Source: Bacillota bacterium (GTDB taxonomy: Bacteria > Bacillota > Clostridia > Peptostreptococcales > Anaerovoracaceae). Taken from it: a stretch of DNA of 16,760 bases. Below are positions 1 through 6,805 of the stretch, piece by piece. A model generated the notes under the pieces. That model was not told the origin of the DNA, made no database searches, and saw only the letters and a program-made list of their open reading frames with translations. Made by a program: the position numbers and the translations under genes. The stretch lies in assembly GCA_016287035.1 (NCBI GenBank), contig JAEEVI010000160.1:1-16760 (forward strand), given 5' to 3'. Numbering within the stretch: position 1 is the first letter of the stretch; each line of letters opens with the position of its first letter.

Positions 1-74
<74 letters not shown>

Positions 75-315
75 TTGTATCTAAAAGCTTTCGCTCTTAA
101 ATCTGACTCTTGAACGCTTTGCGTTCTTTCCGCTTTTAACGGAATTATTGTGTTTAGGAATTATACGAGATTCTTTCTACAAGTTTGCAGATTGTTTCTT
201 TGTACAATTTCATTGAATTTTGAGGCCAACTTAATGACCTCTAAGACTCAATTTCTACACTATGATGTTTTCAAGGTTCTGTGCTCTTGCGAGCGGTCCC
301 GTTTGGCGCGGAACA
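75..315 (-). promoter_or_regulatory. rRNA operon leader with boxA-like element and processing hairpins
   Basis: This is the AT-rich transcribed leader between the predicted start near 315 and the 16S 5' end. On the minus strand a boxA-like stretch, GAACCTTGAAAACATCA, lies at 263-279. It resembles the antitermination boxA preceding rRNA genes in Bacillota. Two small perfect hairpins lie just upstream of 16S: GAACGC-AAA-GCGTTC (112-126) and TTCCG-N7-CGGAA (128-144). A second TATAAT on the minus strand at 160-165 has no convincing -35 and may be a weak P2. The apparent 79-codon reading frame on the plus strand here (150-389) is not considered a gene. Confidence 0.7.
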
Positions 316-321
316 GTCGTT

Positions 322-385
322 ATTATATGTCCCCCGCACCCCATTGTCAACTACTTTTTTCGCTTTTTTTAGCTTATTTTTTTCG
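322..385 (-). promoter_or_regulatory. rRNA operon promoter with UP-like A-tracts
   Basis: On the minus strand a perfect TTGACA (345-350) and a perfect TATAAT (322-327) are separated by exactly 17 bp, which predicts initiation near 315. Immediately upstream, 351-385 consists of runs of A on the minus strand phased by short interruptions, as in the UP elements of strong rRNA promoters. A weaker candidate (TTGCGT-17-TAATAT on the minus strand) lies further upstream in 430-460, but its match is poor. Positions 386-485 otherwise show no gene or clear signal. Confidence 0.88.
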
Positions 386-485
386 CTGACGAAAGGACCT
401 TAAAGGCGCGTTGCCAGGCTCTTCGAGCACATAGAATATTAAACTAATTCAAATCAAAACGCAAGGCTATTTATCAAGGTTTTTC

Positions 486-510
486 GGCTTTTTTGGACAT
501 CAAAAAAGCC
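486..510. repeat. Perfect 9-bp inverted repeat overlapping the cdaR terminator
   Basis: GGCTTTTTT (486-494) and AAAAAAGCC (502-510) are perfect inverted copies separated by 7 bases. The right arm is also the T-tract and lower stem of the adjacent cdaR terminator, so the two hairpins exclude each other. A function is not evident. It may help 3'-end formation or act as a weak terminator-like structure for plus-strand transcription. Confidence 0.6.
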
Positions 511-536
511 GCTCCCAACAGGTTGTGGAAGCGGCT
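502..536 (-). terminator. Rho-independent terminator of cdaA-cdaR
   Basis: On the minus strand AGCCGCTTCC (536-527) pairs with GGGAGCGGCT (516-507), with one mismatch-like position and a 10-nt loop. A run of six T follows (507-502). It lies 24 nt beyond the cdaR stop codon, so it ends the c-di-AMP operon before the rRNA promoter region. Confidence 0.92.
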
Positions 537-559
537 CATCGATGCCACAAAATAGCCTC

Positions 560-1855
560 TCAGGGCTGCTGCGCGCCCGGCTGGCCGGCGCCGTCGTCCG
601 GCTGCCGCAAAGCGCCGCCCGACGCGTTCTCCTCGTCGTCTTGCGGGGCGGCTTCGATCGTCAGCTTCAGCGTCTCGGGAGAGCACGTTATGACCATATC
701 CTCTCCGTATATCCCGTCTATAGAAACGATCGGATCCACCTCGTGAGTTCCGGGTCCGAGCTGCGCGGCGCTGACCCAGACGGAGACGTCGGACTCGTCG
801 AAGAACTGCATCTGCGCGGACGTGCCCCTGACGAGGACCGTCAGCGTCTGATCCGGATCGAGGCTCGCCGTCATGCCGTCTTCGACGCCTACTATCTCTA
901 TCTTATCCGCGGGGAACTCGCTCTCCTGCCTCTCGCGCGGTCTTACCTCGTATCTGGCGTACAGCTCCGCGGAAGCATCGGCCGTGCCGACGCCGTACGG
1001 GAGCCTGGGCTGTATCTCTATGGAGCAGCTCTCGCTTATCGCGCTCACGTCTATCGGGTACGAGTCTATCGTCCAGATGTCCTCGATGTTCTCGGCAGGA
1101 CCCTTTATTACTATAGAAGTCGGGACTATCGAGGATACGACCTCGACGTCCGGATCGTAGTCGCCCTCAAGAGGAACGTTGAGCGCGACCTGCTTGACGG
1201 CATAGAGGACAGCCTGCACGTCTATCTTCTCCTGCGAGATGCTGACGCCGGGGACCACGCTGCCGTCGGCTCCTACCGCCTCGACGTCGAGAGTCGTGCT
1301 GAAGACCTCGTCCTGCTTGAGCTGCGAGGCGTCCATGGTCATGCGCACCTTGTCGACCGTGTCGACGAGGCTCTTGGCGCCGGTCAGGAATACCGACTGC
1401 GCGCCCCTGAACAGCGTGGATATCTCGAACCCGTCGGGAACGTTCACTACGTCCAGCGCGACGGAGCGCTCCTCGGCGACGGCGGTGTCGACGTAGACCT
1501 GTATGCTCTGCGTGCGCACCTCGTTGACCGTTACGTTCTGGGGAGCCTCTACCTCGACCGTTATATAGTTCTGGCCGACGTGGAGATCGGAGAGGTCGGC
1601 GCGAGCTATTATGTCGCCGCTCTTTATGCCCGCCAGCTCGCTTCTCGTGCCTGCGATGACGACGTCCACCGTATAGTCGCCGGTGCCCGCTATCGCCAGC
1701 CCCGCGCTCTGGAGCGCGGACTCGTTGAGGAGCTGCACCGGTATGAACCTTACGGTCGTCGTGCCTACGGGATTCGTGCCGCTTATTACATATGCCCAGA
1801 TGAGGATCGCCAGGAGGACCGAGACGATCTTATCCGCGATCCTACTTCTTTGCAT
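560..1855 (-). CDS. cdaR: YbbR-domain protein CdaR, regulator of the c-di-AMP cyclase
   Basis: This 431-residue protein has one N-terminal membrane anchor (about residues 8-26, KIVSVLLAILIWAYVIS). An extracytoplasmic region of repeated YbbR-type beta domains follows (about 40-400), with recurrent blocks ending in valine-rich strands. The tail is a low-complexity Asp/Gly/Gln/Pro-rich stretch (about 400-431). In this family CdaR binds the membrane-embedded CdaA and modulates diadenylate cyclase activity. The start codon overlaps the end of cdaA by 14 nt, with AAAGGA 10 nt upstream, so translation is probably coupled. In many Bacillota glmM follows cdaR, but here an intrinsic terminator follows. 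Assignment rests on the anchor, repeat pattern and position after cdaA. Confidence 0.93.
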   Translation of the reverse strand: MQRSRIADKIVSVLLAILIWAYVISGTNPVGTTTVRFIPVQLLNESALQSAGLAIAGTGDYTVDVVIAGTRSELAGIKSGDIIARADLSDLHVGQNYITVEVEAPQNVTVNEVRTQSIQVYVDTAVAEERSVALDVVNVPDGFEISTLFRGAQSVFLTGAKSLVDTVDKVRMTMDASQLKQDEVFSTTLDVEAVGADGSVVPGVSISQEKIDVQAVLYAVKQVALNVPLEGDYDPDVEVVSSIVPTSIVIKGPAENIEDIWTIDSYPIDVSAISESCSIEIQPRLPYGVGTADASAELYARYEVRPRERQESEFPADKIEIVGVEDGMTASLDPDQTLTVLVRGTSAQMQFFDESDVSVWVSAAQLGPGTHEVDPIVSIDGIYGEDMVITCSPETLKLTIEAAPQDDEENASGGALRQPDDGAGQPGAQQP

Positions 1856-2678
1856 CCGTGATCATTCCTTTCAGTACGGAGAGGAACGGCGTCTTTGCCG
1901 CGGGCTCCTTTACGTAGTGCGCCAGCAGCGCCTTCTCGACGGTCTTGACGTCCAGGAAGCGCGACAGCTTGCCGTCCTCGGCCATGGAGATGATGCCGGT
2001 CTCCTCCGAGACGATGAGGACTATCGAATCCGAGACCTCGCTTATGCCTATGCCGGCCCTGTGGCGCGTTCCGAGATCCTTGCTGAGGTTCGGGTTTTCT
2101 GTGAGAGGGAGCATGCAGCCCGCCGCGTATATCCTGTCGTCCCTTATTATGACGGCTCCGTCGTGCAGGGGAGACCCCTCGTAGAATATGTTCTCGATGA
2201 GCTCGGGGGAAAGGCGCGCGTCTATGACGGTCCCCGTCTCGGCGACGTCGGAGAGCGAAGTCTGCCGCTCTATGACGATGAGCGCGCCGGTGCTCGTGGA
2301 AGAAAAATAGCCGACGGCGGACGAGAGCACGTCCGCGGGCTTCGTGTCCGAACCGCGGCCGCTGCCGAACTGCCTGATGCTGAAGCTCCTGCGTCCCATG
2401 TATTCGAGGCCTCTGCGGAGCTCGGGCTGGAACACCACGACGAGCGCAATGAGACCGACGCTGAGGAGCTGGCTGAGGATCCAGTTTACGGTGTACAGAT
2501 TGAACCATCCGGAAACGAGCACCACGACGACAAGGACGAGGAGTCCCTTCGCGAGCTGCTCGGCGCGCGAATTCTTGATGAATCCGAGGACCTTATATAT
2601 AAAGAAGGCCACGATAAGGATATCGATTATATCCGTTACGGCGATGCCTGTTATTAGCGTCCTTAGATACTGGGCCAT
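1842..2678 (-). CDS. cdaA: Membrane diadenylate cyclase CdaA (c-di-AMP synthase)
   Basis: This 278-residue protein is the usual length for CdaA. It has three N-terminal membrane helices (about residues 12-33, 43-57 and 64-83) and a cytosolic DAC domain (about 95-265). The DAC signature DGA is at 173-175 (LHDGAVII) and the GTRHRA motif is at 203-208, so the catalytic residues are intact. The enzyme condenses two ATP into c-di-AMP, which controls potassium and osmolyte transport and cell-wall homeostasis. The start has AAAGGAG about 5 nt upstream. A minus-strand promoter candidate lies at 2758-2786. The gene overlaps cdaR at its 3' end and is divergent from yhaM. Confidence 0.97.
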   Translation of the reverse strand: MAQYLRTLITGIAVTDIIDILIVAFFIYKVLGFIKNSRAEQLAKGLLVLVVVVLVSGWFNLYTVNWILSQLLSVGLIALVVVFQPELRRGLEYMGRRSFSIRQFGSGRGSDTKPADVLSSAVGYFSSTSTGALIVIERQTSLSDVAETGTVIDARLSPELIENIFYEGSPLHDGAVIIRDDRIYAAGCMLPLTENPNLSKDLGTRHRAGIGISEVSDSIVLIVSEETGIISMAEDGKLSRFLDVKTVEKALLAHYVKEPAAKTPFLSVLKGMITDAKK

Positions 2679-2692
2679 GCGTCTCCTTTTGG

Positions 2693-2721
2693 TTGACAGA
2701 AATTTCCAGTTGTGCTATAGT
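2693..2721 (+). promoter_or_regulatory. Promoter for the yhaM-recD2-comFC operon
   Basis: TTGACA (2693-2698) and TATAGT (2716-2721) are separated by exactly 17 bp, with TGTG just before the -10. Initiation is predicted near 2728, giving a leader of about 150 nt before yhaM. The -35 lies only about 15 bp from the cdaA start codon and just beyond its Shine-Dalgarno sequence, so the promoter sits inside the transcribed leader of cdaA. Confidence 0.8.
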
Positions 2722-2757
2722 TGCCGCAGATGAAGCGCGTATAGACATATATAATAA

Positions 2758-2786
2758 ATTATAACTCAAAATAAGCTCAATGCAAA
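2758..2786 (-). promoter_or_regulatory. Promoter for cdaA-cdaR
   Basis: On the minus strand a perfect TATAAT (2758-2763) lies 17 bp from TTTGCA (2781-2786), a 4/6 match to the -35 consensus. The surrounding sequence is very AT-rich compared with the flanking genes. Initiation is predicted near 2751, to the right of the yhaM start site near 2728, so the two transcription units run into each other at their 5' ends. Confidence 0.65.
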
Positions 2787-2830
2787 CCAAAGCCAAATAG
2801 TATATACTTAAACAAACGGAGAAAACTGCG

Positions 2831-2884
2831 GCGGGCGGCGCCCGCGGACCCGCCCGGGCGGGAGAACGGATGATAAGGATATGA
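2831..2884 (+). promoter_or_regulatory. GC-rich structured leader and four-codon upstream ORF before yhaM
   Basis: Two GC-only dyads are stacked in the yhaM leader. One is GCGGGC-GGC-GCCCGC (2831-2845). The other is the palindrome CCCGCCCGGGCGGG (2849-2862). The second overlaps GGGAG (2860-2864), which is followed 5 nt later by an ATG at 2870. That ATG opens a four-codon frame (Met-Ile-Arg-Ile-stop) whose TGA overlaps the yhaM ATG as ATGA (2881-2884). YhaM itself has only AAGGA directly abutting its start, a poor spacing. Coupled initiation through this mini-ORF is therefore possible. This is inference from spacing only. Confidence 0.4.
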
Positions 2885-3855
2885 GCAAGGAATTTTTCGT
2901 AAACGCGCTGCAGACGGACGAGGAGTTCACCGATTTCTTCATGGTGAAGGCCGCGTCGGTCCGCACCGGTTCAAATAAAAAGCTGTACTTCGACGCGATG
3001 CTCGGCGACCGCACAGGAGAGATAAACGCGAAGAAGTGGGACGTCTCCGACGACGAGGCGATCGTCCTGGGAACGCTCAGGGAAGGCGACATGGTGAAGA
3101 TCCGCGCCGGCGTCACGGAATGGAACGGCGCCAGGCAGCTTAGGATACAGCGCATCCGCGTCGCGGGCGTAAACGATCCCGTGGAGATGACGGACTACAT
3201 AAAGGCCGCGCCCGAGGACCCGAAGGAGATGCACGCGTACATCCTCGACCGCGCGAAGTCGATATCGGATCCGGCTCTTCGGAAGATCGCGGTAAAGTTC
3301 CTCGAGGACAACGAGGAGCGGCTGCTGTACTATCCGGCCGCGATGCGCAACCATCACGCCGAACAGGCAGGACTGCTGTGGCACATAAAGCGCATGCTGA
3401 TGCTGGGAGAGCTCGCCTGCGGCGTCTACACCATACTGGACAGGGACTGGGTCGTCTGCGGCGTCATCCTGCACGACATGGAAAAGCTCAACGAGATACA
3501 GTCGAACGAGCTCGGGATATCGCCGGGATACAGCTTCGAGGGCAAGCTGCTCGGCCACATCGCGCAGGGCGTAAAGGCCGTGGAGACGATGGCCGGCGAA
3601 TGCGGCCTCACGGACGAGCAGAAGACGATGCTCGAGCACATGATCCTCTCCCACCACTACGAGCCGGAATACGGGAGCCCCGTGCGCCCGATGTTCCCGG
3701 AGGCGGAGCTCCTGCACTATCTGGACATCCTCGACGCGAACATGTTCGACTTCGAGGACGCGCTCAGCGCCGTCGGTCCGGGGAGCTTTTCCGAGCGCGT
3801 ACGCACGCTCGACAACAGGATGCTGTACAAGCCTTCGTCAAAAGAGGATAAATGA
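2881..3855 (+). CDS. yhaM: YhaM-family 3'-5' exoribonuclease
   Basis: This 324-residue protein has the usual YhaM length and domain order. An N-terminal OB-fold nucleic-acid-binding domain (about residues 15-100, including YFDAMLGDRTGEINAKKWD) is followed by an HD-type metal phosphohydrolase domain (about 150-290). Candidate metal ligands are H168, H198-D199 (ILHDMEK), H226, H258/H259 and D282. The family degrades short RNAs, and also single-stranded DNA, from the 3' end with Mn2+. In several Bacillota it trims transcript ends by a few bases. Its stop codon overlaps the recD2 start as ATGA. See the leader entry for its unusual initiation region. Confidence 0.95.
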   Translation: MSKEFFVNALQTDEEFTDFFMVKAASVRTGSNKKLYFDAMLGDRTGEINAKKWDVSDDEAIVLGTLREGDMVKIRAGVTEWNGARQLRIQRIRVAGVNDPVEMTDYIKAAPEDPKEMHAYILDRAKSISDPALRKIAVKFLEDNEERLLYYPAAMRNHHAEQAGLLWHIKRMLMLGELACGVYTILDRDWVVCGVILHDMEKLNEIQSNELGISPGYSFEGKLLGHIAQGVKAVETMAGECGLTDEQKTMLEHMILSHHYEPEYGSPVRPMFPEAELLHYLDILDANMFDFEDALSAVGPGSFSERVRTLDNRMLYKPSSKEDK

Positions 3856-6083
3856 AGGAAGAAAAGCGCGCCAGACTTACCGAGATCATCTTTCATAACG
3901 AGGAGAACTTCTACACGATCGGCGTGTTCGAGTCCGGAAGCGAGCAGTTCTGCGCGACCGGCACGATAGGATTCCCCGGAGTCGGAAAGGAATACACCCT
4001 TACCGGCGAATGGACGGTACATCCGAAATACGGCGAACAGTTCGCGTTCACGGACTGCGAGGAGAACGAACCTGCCACGGAGGAAGGCATAAAGGCCTTC
4101 CTCTCTTCGGGTGCGATAAAAGGCATCGGCCCCGCCACCGCGGCTCTGATCGTCGCGAGATTCGGGACCGACGCGCTCAGGATAATACAGGAGGAGCCCG
4201 GCAGGCTCACGCAGATAAGCGGCATCGGGCCGGTAAAGGCCTCCGCGATACACGAGGGCTACATGGAGCAGCGGGGATACGCGAACGCGGTGCTCGCGCT
4301 GTCCGCCTTCGGCATAAGCCCCGCGACGGCGCTGAAGCTCTACAGGACCTACGGGAGCGAGGCGGCGGATATCGTAAAGGAGGATCCCTACAAGCTCGTC
4401 GGAGACGTCTGGGGCATAGGCTTCCGCAAGGCCGACGCGATAGCCGCGAGGATCGGTATCGGTCACGATTCGCCAAGGCGAATAGCCTGCGGCATATCCT
4501 TCATGCTCGAGCAGAGCGCCCAGAACGGGAACACATACGAGGAGAAGACCGCTCTCGTGGAGGGTACCGCGCAGTTCCTCGACGTCACGCGCCAGCAGGT
4601 GCAGGACAGCCTCTTCGAGCTGATCATGGACGCCCAGGTGTATACGGAGAACATCGACGGCGTCGAGGCGGTCATGCTTTACCGGTATTACAGGGCGGAG
4701 CGCAGAGTCGCTTCCAGGCTGTTCTCCCTCTGCACGGCGCCGCTCGCGGCAGTCGCCGCGGACTACGGCACGCTCATACGGGCCTCCGAAAAGGAGCACG
4801 GCATCGAGCTGTCAGATCAGCAGAAGCTGGCCGTGATCAGCTCCATGAAGAACGGCGTCTCGATCATAACCGGCGGGCCGGGCACTGGAAAGACGACTAT
4901 AATCAGGACGATCCTTTCGATACTGGAGGCGTCCGGAGTCGAGACGGCGCTCGCCGCGCCTACGGGCAGAGCCGCCAAACGCATGGAGGAGGCGACAGGA
5001 AGGCCGGCCTCGACGATACACAGGCTCCTCGAATACTACTACAGCGAGACCGCTGGCGAGATGCGCTTCGCGCGCACGGAGGAGGACCCGCTCGACTTCG
5101 GATGCGTGATCATAGACGAGATGAGCATGGTCGACGTGCTGCTCATGGACGGTCTTCTCTGCGCCGTAAAGCCGGGGACAAGGCTGATACTTGTCGGCGA
5201 CGCCGATCAGCTGCCGCCCGTGGGAGCAGGAAGCGTGCTCAAGGATATGCTCAAGAGCGAACGGATAAGCTGCGTGAGGCTCACCGACATCTTCCGCCAG
5301 GCCGCGGAGAGCATGATCGTCGTGAACGCGCACCTCATAAACAAGGGCGAATATCCGTCGTGGAACGATAAGAACACCGACTTTTTCATGCTCGAACGGC
5401 CCTCGGACCGGAGCATAAGCGAAACGCTGCAGGATCTCTGCGCGAGGAGGCTCCCCGCGTTCATCGGGGCGCAAGGGAGCGAGGCCGCGGCGGCGATACA
5501 GGTGCTGACTCCCACTAGGAAAGGCCTGCTGGGGAGCGTCGAGCTCAACAGGGCGCTGCAGGCCGTGCTCAATCCGCCGGACGAGGACAAGCCGGAAAGG
5601 ATCGCCGGAGGCAGGATCTACCGCGCCGGCGACAAGGTCATGCAGAACAAAAACGACTACGAGCTCGAATGGCGCAGCGTAAAGGACTTTTCGACGGGAA
5701 GAGGCGTCTTCAACGGGGACATCGGCGTGATACAGTCGGTGGACACGGACAAGGGCCTCGTAAACGTGCTCTACGACGGCGAGCGGCTCGTCAGCTACGA
5801 TCCCTCTATCCTCGAGGAGATCGAGACGGCCTTCGCGATGACGGTCCACAAGAGCCAGGGCTCGGAGTTCCCTGTCGTCGTGATGCCGATGACGAGATTC
5901 CCCGCCATGCTCGCGAGCAGGAACCTGCTGTACACGGCCGTCACCAGGGCGAAGCGCGCAGTCGTGCTCGTCGGAGATCCGAGGGTCTGCCGCGCCATGG
6001 TCGACAACCACTCCGTGCAGAACAGGAATTCGGGGCTCGCGTTCAGGATCGCCGGCATCTGGGACTTCAATGATCAGGGATAG
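3852..6083 (+). CDS. recD2: RecD2-type ATP-dependent 5'-3' DNA helicase (RecD-like, no RecBC partner)
   Basis: This 743-residue protein is a superfamily 1B helicase. The N-terminal OB-like and helix-hairpin-helix region (about residues 1-200; GIGPATAALI at 91 and GIGPVKASAI at 124) marks the RecD2 branch rather than the RecBCD subunit. Helicase motifs are all present: Walker A GGPGTGKTT (341-349), APTGRAAKRM (369-378), Walker B DEMSMVD (422-428), GDADQLPPVGAGS (449-461), PTRKG (554-558), and AMTVHKSQGSEF (662-673) with LLYTAVTRAK (692-701). The family unwinds DNA with a 5' overhang and acts in replication-fork and mismatch-linked repair. The start overlaps the yhaM stop by 4 nt, with AGAGG just upstream. 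The 3' end overlaps comFC by 14 nt. Confidence 0.97.
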   Translation: MKEEKRARLTEIIFHNEENFYTIGVFESGSEQFCATGTIGFPGVGKEYTLTGEWTVHPKYGEQFAFTDCEENEPATEEGIKAFLSSGAIKGIGPATAALIVARFGTDALRIIQEEPGRLTQISGIGPVKASAIHEGYMEQRGYANAVLALSAFGISPATALKLYRTYGSEAADIVKEDPYKLVGDVWGIGFRKADAIAARIGIGHDSPRRIACGISFMLEQSAQNGNTYEEKTALVEGTAQFLDVTRQQVQDSLFELIMDAQVYTENIDGVEAVMLYRYYRAERRVASRLFSLCTAPLAAVAADYGTLIRASEKEHGIELSDQQKLAVISSMKNGVSIITGGPGTGKTTIIRTILSILEASGVETALAAPTGRAAKRMEEATGRPASTIHRLLEYYYSETAGEMRFARTEEDPLDFGCVIIDEMSMVDVLLMDGLLCAVKPGTRLILVGDADQLPPVGAGSVLKDMLKSERISCVRLTDIFRQAAESMIVVNAHLINKGEYPSWNDKNTDFFMLERPSDRSISETLQDLCARRLPAFIGAQGSEAAAAIQVLTPTRKGLLGSVELNRALQAVLNPPDEDKPERIAGGRIYRAGDKVMQNKNDYELEWRSVKDFSTGRGVFNGDIGVIQSVDTDKGLVNVLYDGERLVSYDPSILEEIETAFAMTVHKSQGSEFPVVVMPMTRFPAMLASRNLLYTAVTRAKRAVVLVGDPRVCRAMVDNHSVQNRNSGLAFRIAGIWDFNDQG

Positions 6084-6804
6084 CATCGCCCGGGCCGGGA
6101 ACGCCCTGCTCGACGCGGTCTTCCCGCGGGACATATACTGCATCTGCTGCGGCGAGTCGATCGGACAGCGGAGCTACGCGCTGTGCGACGCCTGCTGCGA
6201 AAAGATACAGTGGGAGACGAAAGATCCGTTCGCCTCGGAGGAGAGCGGCATGTGCCTTGACGGCGTCTGGCCCTGCGCCAGATACGGCTTCTACACACGG
6301 CAGATGCTCCAGAAGCTCAAGTTCTCCGGCAGGCCGTATACCGCCCGGAACATCGCGGTCCTAATGGCCGACAGGCTGCGGCCGGAGCTTTCGGCGTTCG
6401 ACGAGCTCCCTCCTCTCGTGCCGGTCCCGATGCACAGGAAAAAGCAGGCGAGGCGCGGATACAATCAGGCGGAGCTCCTGGCGGAATTCACCGCCAGGCT
6501 CTGCGGACTCGACTGCGAGCCAGCAGTCCTGCGAAAGGACGTCCTGACGCCTTCCGCGAGGCTGTCCCAGGGCATGCAGCGAAGGACGATGCTGCGCGGC
6601 ACGTTCTCCGTCCCCGAGGGCGCGGAGAGCATTATCCGCGGCAAAAATGTTATACTTGTAGATGACGTATGCACCACGGCGAGCACGGCCGAAGCGTGCG
6701 CCGAGGTCCTGAAGGACGCGGGGGCGGAAAAGGTGTTCCTGCTCTGCTTCGCGTCGAGCGCGGGCCCGGCGGCCGCGCCGGAGGAGCAGCCGGATATGGG
6801 ATAA
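6070..6804 (+). CDS. comFC: ComF-family phosphoribosyltransferase-like protein (ComFC)
   Basis: This 244-residue protein has the family's layout. An N-terminal zinc-ribbon-like cysteine cluster (C24, C26, C27, C39, C42, C43) precedes a type I phosphoribosyltransferase fold. The PRPP-binding signature VILVDDVCTTAST is at 194-206, and the conserved PVPMHRKKQARRGYNQ region is at about 118-133. ComFC is linked to DNA uptake during natural transformation, although homologues are common in bacteria not known to be competent. It overlaps recD2 by 14 nt and has only a weak Shine-Dalgarno, so translational coupling is likely. A short Ala/Pro/Glu-rich tail follows the domain. It is followed directly by the raiA RNA. 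Confidence 0.93.
   Translation: MIRDSIARAGNALLDAVFPRDIYCICCGESIGQRSYALCDACCEKIQWETKDPFASEESGMCLDGVWPCARYGFYTRQMLQKLKFSGRPYTARNIAVLMADRLRPELSAFDELPPLVPVPMHRKKQARRGYNQAELLAEFTARLCGLDCEPAVLRKDVLTPSARLSQGMQRRTMLRGTFSVPEGAESIIRGKNVILVDDVCTTASTAEACAEVLKDAGAEKVFLLCFASSAGPAAAPEEQPDMG
6648..6656 (+). promoter_or_regulatory. Candidate extended -10 promoter inside comFC
   Basis: TGTTATACT matches the extended -10 pattern TGnTATAnT and sits in a short AT-rich patch within otherwise GC-rich coding sequence (codons for KNVILVDDV). No -35 is visible 16-18 bp upstream. It is the only promoter-like element I see ahead of the raiA RNA, but it would place initiation about 145 nt before the RNA's closing stem. 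It may be only coding constraint. Confidence 0.22.
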
Positions 6805-6805
6805 A

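Noticed and set aside
75..485. A protein gene or tRNA in the AT-rich region before the 16S rRNA
   Set aside because: The only open frame (150-389, plus) crosses the rRNA promoter and leader, has no ribosome site and has odd composition. No cloverleaf could be found.
542..1861. 439-codon open frame on the plus strand opposite cdaR
   Set aside because: It mirrors cdaR almost end to end and is rich in Arg, Tyr, Val and Asp. That is what results when a GC-rich gene using ATA (antisense TAT, Tyr) and avoiding TTA, CTA and TCA is read backwards. No Shine-Dalgarno and no recognisable domain.
4010..5371. 453-codon plus-strand frame inside recD2 in another frame
   Set aside because: It overlaps the middle of recD2, is extremely Arg/His/Gly-rich, and has no start signal. 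It is an out-of-frame reading of a GC-rich gene.
3717..6143. Long minus-strand frames (360 and 443 codons) opposite recD2
   Set aside because: Same codon-shadow effect. The sense strand encodes a complete helicase with all motifs, and the antisense products have Tyr/Arg-rich composition with no family features.
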